A stretch of 5,273 bases of DNA from an uncultured Faecalibacterium sp. (lineage in GTDB: Bacteria; Bacillota; Clostridia; Oscillospirales; Ruminococcaceae): positions 1 to 5,273 of the forward strand of contig CAAHET010000227.1 of assembly GCA_900772565.1 (NCBI GenBank), read 5' to 3'. Positions 1 to 4,898 of this stretch are shown piece by piece. Within the stretch, counting starts at the first letter, position 1. Each line of letters opens with the position of its first letter. A program made the position numbers and the translations under genes. Under the pieces are notes generated by a model that did no database searches, was not told the origin of the DNA, and worked only from the letters and a program-made list of their open reading frames with translations.

Positions 1-1
1 G

Positions 2-1093
2 AACATCGTTCCCGAGCTGACCGCCCGCGGCTACAAGAAGGCTTTCGTCTGCTCTGACCCCGACCTGATCAAGTTTGGCGTTACCAAAAAGGTCACCGAC
101 CTGCTGGATGCCGCAAACTTCGCCTACGCTGTTTACAGCGAGATCAAGCCCAACCCCACCATCGCCAACGTACAGGACGGCGTGGCTGCCTTCAAGGCTG
201 CCGAGGCTGACTGCATCGTGACCATCGGCGGCGGCTCCTCCATGGATACCGCAAAGGCCATCGGCATCATCATCAATAACCCCGAGTTTGCGGACGTCCG
301 CTCTCTGGAAGGTGTTGCTCCCACCAAGAAGCACGCGGTGTTCACCATTGCAGTGCCCACCACCGCCGGTACTGCTGCCGAGGTGACCATCAACTACGTC
401 ATTACCGATGTGGAGAAGAAGCGCAAGTTCGTCTGCGTGGACACCAATGATATCCCCGAGATCGCTGTGGTGGACCCCGACATGATGTCCTCCATGCCCA
501 AGGGTCTGACCGCCGCCACCGGTATGGATGCTCTGACTCACGCCATTGAGGGTTACATCACCAAGGGCCACTGCGTCATCTCCGATATGTTCCATCTGGA
601 AGCCATCAAGCTCATCAGCCAGAGCCTGCGCGGCGCTGTGCAGAACACCCCGGAAGGCCGCGAAGGCATGGCTCTGGGGCAGTACATTGCCGGTATGGGC
701 TTCTCCAACGTGGGTCTGGGCATCGTGCACTCCATGGCACACGGCCTGTCCGCTCTGTATGACACCCCGCACGGTGTAGCCTGTGCTATCCTGCTGCCCG
801 TTGGTCTGGAGTACAACAAGAGCGTTGCCGGCGAGCGTTACCGCGCCGTTGGCAAGGCTATGGGCGTTATGGGCATCGACGAGATGAACGATGTGGAAGC
901 TGCTGATGCTACCATCGCCGCCGTCAAGCAGCTGAGTGCAGACGTGGGCATCCCCGCAAATCTGCACGGCATCCTGAAGGAAGAGGACATCCAGTTCCTC
1001 GCCGAGTCCGCTTTTGCAGACGCCTGCCGTCCCGGCAACCCCCGCGATACCAGCGTGGAGGAGATCGTGGAGCTGTATAAGAGCCAGCTGTAA
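2..1093 (+). CDS. fucO: Lactaldehyde reductase / 1,2-propanediol oxidoreductase (iron-containing alcohol dehydrogenase), 5' truncated by the window
   Basis: This cytoplasmic enzyme interconverts L-lactaldehyde and (S)-1,2-propanediol with NADH, a fermentative step after fucose or rhamnose breakdown. The open frame runs from the window edge to TAA; 363 codons are visible. Aligning to E. coli FucO from memory shows a constant offset of 20 residues with no indels, so only about 20 N-terminal residues are missing. Visible residue D19 corresponds to FucO D39, which sets NAD preference. The nucleotide-binding GGGS motif starts at residue 76. The four iron-site positions (FucO D196, H200, H263, H277) are all present as D176, H180, H243 and H257, and H267 is H247. 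Long blocks such as NNPEFADVRSLEG and IPTTAGTAAEVTINYVITD match FucO closely. An in-frame GTG at 182 is not the start because conserved sequence continues upstream. The gene is followed directly by a terminator and no fucose gene is visible. A general iron-dependent alcohol or propanediol dehydrogenase role remains possible. Confidence 0.93.
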   Translation, partial: NIVPELTARGYKKAFVCSDPDLIKFGVTKKVTDLLDAANFAYAVYSEIKPNPTIANVQDGVAAFKAAEADCIVTIGGGSSMDTAKAIGIIINNPEFADVRSLEGVAPTKKHAVFTIAVPTTAGTAAEVTINYVITDVEKKRKFVCVDTNDIPEIAVVDPDMMSSMPKGLTAATGMDALTHAIEGYITKGHCVISDMFHLEAIKLISQSLRGAVQNTPEGREGMALGQYIAGMGFSNVGLGIVHSMAHGLSALYDTPHGVACAILLPVGLEYNKSVAGERYRAVGKAMGVMGIDEMNDVEAADATIAAVKQLSADVGIPANLHGILKEEDIQFLAESAFADACRPGNPRDTSVEEIVELYKSQL

Positions 1094-1113
1094 TCTATTA
1101 TAAATAAACTCCG

Positions 1114-1150
1114 AGAGCCGCTGCACCGTGCTTGTGCAGCGGCTCTTTTT
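1114..1150 (+). terminator. Intrinsic terminator of the fucO-like gene
   Basis: A perfect 13-bp stem pairs AGAGCCGCTGCAC (1114-1126) with GTGCAGCGGCTCT (1134-1146) around a 7-base loop, and a T run follows at 1146-1150. It begins 20 bases after the TAA stop, so it ends the upstream transcript and separates it from the membrane-protein gene downstream. Confidence 0.93.
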
Positions 1151-1212
1151 GGTGGGAAGGATGCGTTTGTAAAGGGAAATCCCACGCCAATTGTAACATT
1201 TTCCACCACCCC

Positions 1213-1241
1213 TTGTATAAACCGGCGCAAGCGAGTACAAT
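1213..1241 (+). promoter_or_regulatory. Candidate sigma-A-type promoter of the CmpB-type membrane protein gene
   Basis: TTGTAT (1213-1218) and TACAAT (1236-1241) are separated by exactly 17 bases, which fits a housekeeping promoter. Transcription would start near 1248 and give a short leader of about 27 bases before the ATG at 1275. It lies just downstream of the preceding terminator, where a new promoter is expected. TTGTAA at 1191 with TGTATA at 1214 is a second, weaker combination. Confidence 0.6.
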
Positions 1242-1274
1242 CAAAACATAAAACTTGAAGGCGAGGAAAGCGCG

Positions 1275-2582
1275 ATGACACTGAACTTCTACACGCTGGG
1301 CGTGCTGTATCTGGTCTATTCCTTCCTTGGATGGGTAGGGGAGACCGTGGTGGCTACCTTCCGGGGTAAGCGGTTTGCAAACCGCGGCATGGCATCAGGG
1401 CCGTTCTGCTTTGTGTATGGCACTACGGCCATTCTGATGGCAGTGGGCTTTGCAGATATGCGCACAAAGCCTGTGGCGCTGTTTGTGGCCTGTATGCTCA
1501 CGGCTACCGTGGTGGAGTGGCTCACGGCAAAGCTGCTGGAGCGGCTGCACAACCGCAAATGGTGGGACTACTCTGGTAAAAAGTTCAACCTGAACGGTTA
1601 CGTCTGCCTGCAGTACTCGGTGCTGTGGGGTGCACTGGGCATGGTGACGGTGCTTTGGGGCAACGGGCTACTGCTGCGGCTGTGCGCCCTTGTGCCGGGG
1701 TGGCTGCTGCATCCTCTGGTGTGGGCCGCGCTGGGCATTGCGGTGCTGGATCAGCTGGGCTCGGCGGTGCTGGTGGGACGGTATGCGGCGCAGCACCCGG
1801 TGCTGGATCAGCTGAACCAGAAGCTGGAAGAGCGCTCCGACACCCTGCGCCGCCGCATTGCTGTGTATGTGGAAAAGCGCATCCAGCGCGCCTACCCGGA
1901 AGCCGCCCGGCAACAGCCCACGGCGGTGCAGAAAGGGGAGACCGACTTCCTCAGCGCGGCAGACCTGCTGTGGCTGTTCGTCATCGGGGCATTTCTGGGT
2001 GATATGGTGGAGACGGTGTTCTGCCGCCTGACCGCCGGGGTGTGGATGAGCCGTTCCAGTCTGGTGTGGGGTCCCTTCAGCGTGGTGTGGGGTCTGGCGC
2101 TGGCCATGGCCACCGTGCTGCTGCGGCAGAATCAGGAAAAAAGCGACCGCTACCTCTTCGCTTTTGGTACGGTGATGGGCGGCGTATATGAATATGTGTG
2201 CAGCGCCGTCACCGAGCTGCTGTTCGGCACGGTGTTCTGGGATTACAGCAAGTTCAAGTTCAATCTGGGCGGGCGCATCAACCTGCTGTACTGCTTTTTC
2301 TGGGGCATTGCGGCGGTGCTGTGGATGCGCTACGGCTACCCGCTGGTGCTCAGGCTGATGAAAAAGGTGCGCAGCCATATCCGCCCGTGGATGACGGCGG
2401 TGCTGGCGGTGTTCATGGCGGTGAATATGCTCACCAGTGCGTTGGCACTGGCGCGGTACGATGCCCGCACCAGCGGCGAAGCGCCCAACGGGCAGTTGGA
2501 GGTATTTTTGGACGAGCATTTCGACAATGCCCGCATGGAGCGCATCTATCCCAACGCCAAAAAAGTGACCAAGGCAGAATAA
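1275..2582 (+). CDS. Putative ABC-transporter permease of the CmpB type, tandemly duplicated integral membrane protein
   Basis: The 435-residue membrane protein resembles the Firmicutes family annotated 'putative ABC transporter permease' (Pfam ABC_trans_CmpB, PF06541); its substrate and exact role are unknown. Hydrophobic segments fill residues 5-160, 228-285 and 293-360, and a final membrane segment lies near 371-394. The domain occurs twice. Repeat 1 has FLGWVGE (17-23), GPF (42-44) and WDYSGKKFNLNG (97-108). Repeat 2 has FLGDMVE (240-246), GPF (266-268) and WDYSKFKFNLGG (322-333), at a near-constant offset of 223-225 residues. A charged, probably cytoplasmic linker (about 172-226) joins them, and the C-terminal tail (395-435) is hydrophilic. 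The ATG start is supported by GAGGAAAG at 1263-1270, and the gene has its own candidate promoter. There is no ATPase gene beside it, so an ABC-transport role is only a family label. No terminator of its own is obvious, so read-through would reach the leader terminator at 2732-2783. Confidence 0.8.
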   Translation: MTLNFYTLGVLYLVYSFLGWVGETVVATFRGKRFANRGMASGPFCFVYGTTAILMAVGFADMRTKPVALFVACMLTATVVEWLTAKLLERLHNRKWWDYSGKKFNLNGYVCLQYSVLWGALGMVTVLWGNGLLLRLCALVPGWLLHPLVWAALGIAVLDQLGSAVLVGRYAAQHPVLDQLNQKLEERSDTLRRRIAVYVEKRIQRAYPEAARQQPTAVQKGETDFLSAADLLWLFVIGAFLGDMVETVFCRLTAGVWMSRSSLVWGPFSVVWGLALAMATVLLRQNQEKSDRYLFAFGTVMGGVYEYVCSAVTELLFGTVFWDYSKFKFNLGGRINLLYCFFWGIAAVLWMRYGYPLVLRLMKKVRSHIRPWMTAVLAVFMAVNMLTSALALARYDARTSGEAPNGQLEVFLDEHFDNARMERIYPNAKKVTKAE

Positions 2583-2597
2583 ATTCCATTTTTCCCC

Positions 2598-2626
2598 TTG
2601 CGCTTTTGCCGGAAAGCGGGTATAAT
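2598..2626 (+). promoter_or_regulatory. Promoter of the riboswitch-antiporter transcript
   Basis: TTGCGC (2598-2603) and a perfect TATAAT (2621-2626) are separated by 17 bases. The predicted start is near 2633, immediately before the closing helix of the structured leader at 2635. That placement is what a riboswitch transcript needs. The spacer also contains an inverted repeat (2601-2618), noted separately. Confidence 0.8.
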
Positions 2627-2634
2627 ACCCTCTG

Positions 2635-2741
2635 GATAAAAGGGAGTAAGGGGCGCACTTTTGTAAAAACGGTGTGCTGTGCTGCAGCGACAAACCCGGC
2701 AGAAATGCCCGATGCAGTACCGGATGCTTGAGACTTTTATC
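2635..2741 (+). ncRNA. Candidate yybP-ykoY-class (Mn2+-sensing) riboswitch aptamer
   Basis: The leader folds as a closed domain. An 8-bp closing helix pairs GATAAAAG (2635-2642) with CTTTTATC (2734-2741). Just inside the 5' strand is GGAGTAAG (2643-2650), which resembles the conserved GGGGAGUA element of the yybP-ykoY class. Just inside the 3' strand is GCTTGAGAC (2726-2734), resembling that class's GC..GAGAC/AAGAC end. Internal helices are visible: 2653-2658 with 2672-2677, then CTGCA (2682-2686) with TGCAG (2713-2717), enclosing GGCA-GAAA-TGCC (2698-2709), a GNRA tetraloop hairpin. Members of this class bind Mn2+ and usually switch on metal exporters. The following gene, a cation antiporter, fits. 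The class assignment comes from remembered motifs, not a covariance search; the structured-leader claim is firmer than the ligand. Confidence 0.68.
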
Positions 2742-2783
2742 ACATTTTCCCGTTTTGGGCAGGATGTGATGAAAGTCTTTTTT
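2732..2783 (+). terminator. Regulated leader terminator (riboswitch expression platform)
   Basis: A 14-bp stem pairs 2732-2745 with 2764-2777 (one G-U wobble at 2738/2771), and TTTTTT follows at 2778-2783. The loop carries a small CCC/GGG inner stem (2749-2751 with 2757-2759). The left arm contains the whole 3' strand of the aptamer closing helix (2734-2741), so the aptamer and the terminator cannot both form. Ligand binding would therefore block termination and turn the antiporter gene on. It sits 41 bases before the start codon. Confidence 0.9.
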
Positions 2784-2824
2784 ATTGCGCTTCTGCCGAC
2801 ACCATTCAAAAAAGGAGAGATATT

Positions 2825-3784
2825 ATGCTGATTCCTGTTCTGCTGTTTATCGTAGGTCTGTTGTGCCTGATCAAGGGCGGCGACTGGTTTGTGGACGGTG
2901 CCACCGGCATCGCCCGCCGCTTCCATGTGCCGGAGCTGCTCATCGGTGCCACGGTGGTGTCCATCGGTACCACCCTGCCGGAGGTCATGGTGTCCACCAC
3001 CTCTGCGCTCACCGGTCACGGCGAGATCGCCTACGGCAACGCCATTGGCTCGGTCATCTGCAACGCTGCCCTGATCGCCGCCATTACCATTGCGGTGCGC
3101 CCGGGCAAGGTTGACCCCAAAAGCCTGCGCACCCCGGTGGCCTTCTTCTTTGTGGCTGCCGCCTTCTATGCCGGTGTGGCCTACACCACCGGCTCCTTCA
3201 CCCGCCCGGTTGGCCTGATCCTGCTGGCCATGTTCGTGGCTTACATCGTCTGCAACGTGCTGGCCATGAAGAACGCCCCCGCCCCGGAAGAGGAGGAGCA
3301 GGCAGAGGAAGGTCCCTTTGCCAAGGAGCTGGGTCTGCTTGCCATCGGCGCAGTGCTCATTGCTGTGGGCGCTGACCTGCTGGTGGATAACGGCACCCTC
3401 ATCGCTCAGGCACTGGGCGTGCCGGAGTCGGTCATTGCGCTGACTTTTGTGGCACTGGGCACCTCGCTGCCGGAGCTGGTCACCGCCATCACCTCGCTGG
3501 CTAAGGGTCACGGTGCGCTGTCGCTGGGCAACGTCATCGGTGCAAACGTGTTCAATCTGGTGCTGGTCAGCGGCGTGTCCGTCACGCTGGCACCCTTCAG
3601 CATCCCGCAGAACTCCACTATCGCAGGCATGAACGCCTCTCTGGTGATGGATATCCCGGTGATGTTTGCCGTGATGCTGCTGCTCACCCTGCCCGCGCTG
3701 ATCAAGGGCAAGCTGAGCCGCCCGCAGGGCATTGCACTGCTGTGCATCTATGCTGCTTTCTGCGCCGTGCAGTTCAGCATCTGA
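2825..3784 (+). CDS. YrbG-like cation/sodium antiporter (CaCA superfamily)
   Basis: The protein is a 319-residue inner-membrane antiporter of the sodium/calcium exchanger superfamily, near the usual length and with about ten membrane segments. It has the two inverted alpha repeats of the family. Alpha-1 has GTTLPE (48-53) and GNAIGSVICN (71-80). Alpha-2 has GTSLPE (212-217) and GNVIGANVFN (235-244). E53, N80 and E217 match the ion-site spacing of archaeal NCX_Mj (E54, N81, E213). N244 falls where NCX_Mj has Asp240. A charged loop, glutamate-rich at 155-162, separates the halves at about 149-168. AAAGGAGAG (2811-2819) precedes the ATG at a good distance. Expression appears gated by the leader riboswitch and terminator. 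The family label is usually Ca2+/Na+ exchange; under a manganese-type riboswitch, Mn2+ export is the more likely physiological role, which is inference. The gene is single, ending in its own terminator. Confidence 0.9.
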   Translation: MLIPVLLFIVGLLCLIKGGDWFVDGATGIARRFHVPELLIGATVVSIGTTLPEVMVSTTSALTGHGEIAYGNAIGSVICNAALIAAITIAVRPGKVDPKSLRTPVAFFFVAAAFYAGVAYTTGSFTRPVGLILLAMFVAYIVCNVLAMKNAPAPEEEEQAEEGPFAKELGLLAIGAVLIAVGADLLVDNGTLIAQALGVPESVIALTFVALGTSLPELVTAITSLAKGHGALSLGNVIGANVFNLVLVSGVSVTLAPFSIPQNSTIAGMNASLVMDIPVMFAVMLLLTLPALIKGKLSRPQGIALLCIYAAFCAVQFSI

Positions 3785-3802
3785 TCCAAAGTTTTTATGA
3801 TC

Positions 3803-3845
3803 AAAGAACCCCGGAGCGTCTGCGGATGCTCCGGGGTTCTTTTTT
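3803..3845 (+). terminator. Strong intrinsic terminator between convergent genes
   Basis: An 18-bp stem pairs 3803-3820 with 3825-3842 (one G-U pair near the loop) around a TGCG tetraloop, with a T run at 3840-3845. It terminates the antiporter transcript 19 bases after its stop. The stem also folds on the other strand, but only three T residues follow there, so it is at best a weak terminator for the converging AraC gene, whose stop lies 8 bases beyond it. Confidence 0.92.
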
Positions 3846-3852
3846 ACAATAA

Positions 3853-4683
3853 TCATCCCCGGGCGTCCTGCCGGGTGGTGCTGAAATATTCCTTGGGGGT
3901 CATGCCGTACTCTTTTTTAAAGGCGCGGAAAAAGTGGTTGTAGCCGCCAAAGCCGCTGGTCTTGTATACCTCGGTGATGGGCAGTCCCTGCTCGATGAGG
4001 GTGCAGCAGCGGTCCAGCCGTGCCTTTACGATGTAGCGGTGCACCGTCTGCCCGGTCTGGCGCTTGAATTCCCGGGCAATATGCTCCCGGGAGACGAAGA
4101 ACTCCTTCTCCAGCCGTTCCAGCGTCAGCTCCTCGGTGAGGTGTGCCTGAATAAACAAAAACACCTCGTCCAGCATCAGGTGGTGGCGGCTGACCGATGC
4201 GGTGTGGAACTCCGCATGGATGCAGGCACGCAGCGCTAACACCACGAACATCTGCAAAATACCGTGCTCGAACGCCGCTGCGCCGAACTGGGTGCGCTCC
4301 TGCGGGAGCATCAGCAGCTTCCGGGCAAGGTTTTTCAGCAGCATGTAGATCTGGCTGTCCGGGCGGACAGCCACCTGCCGGAAGGGCACCACGTTGAAGC
4401 TTTTTTCAAAGTCGGTGTCTGCGTCCGAAAGCTGCGCCAACGTCTGGGGGGACAGCTGCACCCGGATAAGCTCCAGCGGACCGTAGGCACCGGCGTATTC
4501 CAGTCTGCCGCCCTGACCGGGCTTGAAGATGATGAGGTTCTGCTGCTGGGCGGGCAGCACCACATCGGGGCACCGGAACACGCCGCTGCCCCGCATAACG
4601 AGGAACAAATCATAATATGCGCCGGAATAAAAATCCTGGACGGCGCTCTGCTCAAAAAAATAGCGCTTGGCTGTATAATTCAC
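3853..4683 (-). CDS. AraC-family transcriptional regulator with N-terminal sensor domain
   Basis: This 276-residue regulator probably senses a sugar and controls the divergent transporter gene. Residues about 5-100 look like the cupin-type AraC ligand-binding domain, with an FLVMRGSG turn (27-34) and an LIIFKPGQ strand/turn (50-57). Residues 172-268 form the double helix-turn-helix DNA-binding domain. The first is LTLERLEKEFFVSREHIAREF (about 186-206). The second lies in ITEVYKTSGFGGYNHFFRAFKKEYGMTPKEY (236-266), the AraC signature. I chose GTG at 4683 because GGAGGG (4696-4691 on this strand) lies 7 bases upstream and the family fold starts there. The frame stays open to 4956, but that extension covers the promoter and operators and even the divergent gene's start, and encodes a spurious hydrophobic stretch. 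TTG at 4686 is a less well spaced alternative. The ligand cannot be told from sequence. Confidence 0.9.
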   Translation of the reverse strand: MNYTAKRYFFEQSAVQDFYSGAYYDLFLVMRGSGVFRCPDVVLPAQQQNLIIFKPGQGGRLEYAGAYGPLELIRVQLSPQTLAQLSDADTDFEKSFNVVPFRQVAVRPDSQIYMLLKNLARKLLMLPQERTQFGAAAFEHGILQMFVVLALRACIHAEFHTASVSRHHLMLDEVFLFIQAHLTEELTLERLEKEFFVSREHIAREFKRQTGQTVHRYIVKARLDRCCTLIEQGLPITEVYKTSGFGGYNHFFRAFKKEYGMTPKEYFSTTRQDARG

Positions 4684-4690
4684 CAAAAAT

Positions 4691-4696
4691 CCCTCC
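4691..4696 (-). promoter_or_regulatory. Ribosome binding site deciding the AraC-gene start
   Basis: GGAGGG on the minus strand lies 7 bases before GTG (4683-4681) and 4 bases before TTG (4686-4684). No comparable site precedes the in-frame ATGs at 4767, 4791 or 4956. This supports the short, 276-residue protein. Confidence 0.75.
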
Positions 4697-4720
4697 GTGA
4701 AACCGTCAGGTGTAACAATT

Positions 4721-4750
4721 TGTTGTACACAACAGAAAAGTACAACTGTT
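4721..4750. promoter_or_regulatory. Candidate operator: overlapping inverted repeats in the divergent control region
   Basis: TGTTGT-AC-ACAACA (4721-4734) is a perfect 6+6 palindrome. AACAG (4731-4735) and CTGTT (4746-4750) form a second, overlapping inverted repeat. The cluster falls just downstream of the predicted start of the AraC-gene transcript (about +2 to +32), a position that suits autorepression. It is roughly 85-115 bases upstream of the predicted start for the divergent transporter gene. Which protein binds is unknown. Confidence 0.4.
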
Positions 4751-4755
4751 ATAAT
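4747..4755 (+). promoter_or_regulatory. Possible second, extended -10 promoter toward the transporter gene
   Basis: TGTTATAAT matches the extended -10 pattern TGnTATAAT exactly. No well spaced -35 is present (TTGTAC at 4723-4728 leaves 21 bases). If used, it would give a leader of about 137 bases running through the AraC-gene promoter. It is an alternative to the -10 at 4823. Confidence 0.3.
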
Positions 4756-4758
4756 TGC

Positions 4759-4787
4759 ATAATACATCAATTTGCGATAGTTTTCAA
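4759..4787 (-). promoter_or_regulatory. Candidate promoter of the AraC-family gene
   Basis: Read on the minus strand, TTGAAA (4787-4782) and TATTAT (4764-4759) are 17 bases apart. Transcription would begin near 4752, giving a leader of about 70 bases to the GTG start. The TTGATG element immediately upstream of its -10 is one arm of the inverted repeat shared with the divergent promoter. Confidence 0.6.
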
Positions 4788-4813
4788 TCATTTTTTGGAT
4801 ATGTATTGATGTA
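4763..4813. promoter_or_regulatory. Widely spaced inverted repeat linking the two divergent promoters
   Basis: TACATCAAT (4763-4771) and ATTGATGTA (4805-4813) are perfect 9-base reverse complements with centres 42 bases apart, about four helical turns. The left arm abuts the -10 of the AraC-gene promoter. The right arm lies at about -22 to -30 of the transporter promoter, next to where its missing -35 would be. This would suit paired binding by the AraC-family protein; the assignment is inference. Confidence 0.45.
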
Positions 4814-4822
4814 AAATTAACG

Positions 4823-4828
4823 TATAAT
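4823..4828 (+). promoter_or_regulatory. -10 element of the GPH transporter promoter, without a recognisable -35
   Basis: TATAAT at 4823-4828 is a perfect -10, placing the start near 4835 and giving a leader of about 64 bases. The bases 16-18 upstream do not resemble TTGACA, and there is no extended TG motif. A promoter this lopsided usually needs an activator, which fits the divergently encoded AraC-family gene and the repeat arm at 4805-4813. Confidence 0.55.
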
Positions 4829-4843
4829 GCAAAGCGTAGAAAA

Positions 4844-4864
4844 GAGACTTGTGCGAAAAGTCTC
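4844..4864 (+). other. Leader hairpin upstream of the transporter gene
   Basis: GAGACTT (4844-4850) pairs with AAGTCTC (4858-4864) around a 7-base loop, beginning about nine bases into the predicted transcript. No T run follows closely, so it is not an intrinsic terminator. A 5' stabilising hairpin is a plain explanation. Confidence 0.45.
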
Positions 4865-4898
4865 GTGGTTTCACTGTTTTTAAGGAGGATAAAACACA

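Noticed and set aside
838..1281. Minus-strand open frame opposite the 3' end of fucO and across its terminator
   Set aside because: It passes through the terminator and the next gene's promoter and start codon, is low-complexity Ser/Arg/Pro-rich, and is antisense to a conserved enzyme.
1668..2693. 341-codon open frame on the minus strand opposite the CmpB-type gene
   Set aside because: It overlaps a well supported plus-strand gene, is rich in His, Gln and Arg, and shows no recognisable domain. It is a shadow of third-position GC bias.
2198..2731. Plus-strand open frame of 177 codons spanning the end of the CmpB-type gene and the leader
   Set aside because: It crosses a stop codon context, a strong promoter and the aptamer in another frame. 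The product resembles an out-of-frame reading of the real gene.
2635..2741. Fluoride, magnesium or purine riboswitch as the identity of the leader
   Set aside because: I could not find the remembered core motifs of these classes. The GGAGTA-like 5' element, the GAGAC-like 3' element and the metal-antiporter context fit yybP-ykoY better.
2546..3856. 436-codon open frame on the minus strand opposite the antiporter gene
   Set aside because: It is antisense to a clear membrane antiporter and runs through its leader RNA, promoter and both terminators. The translation is His/Gln/Gly-rich and low-complexity in the way antisense frames of GC-biased genes are. No ribosome site or family similarity is seen.
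4767..4791. In-frame ATG codons at 4791 and 4767 as starts of the AraC-family protein
   Set aside because: They lie within or upstream of the best minus-strand promoter, have no nearby purine-rich ribosome site, and would add a hydrophobic stretch not expected in a cytoplasmic AraC regulator.
4264..4809. Plus-strand open frame opposite the AraC-family gene
   Set aside because: It is antisense to the conserved sensor domain and runs on through both operators. There is no ribosome site or domain.
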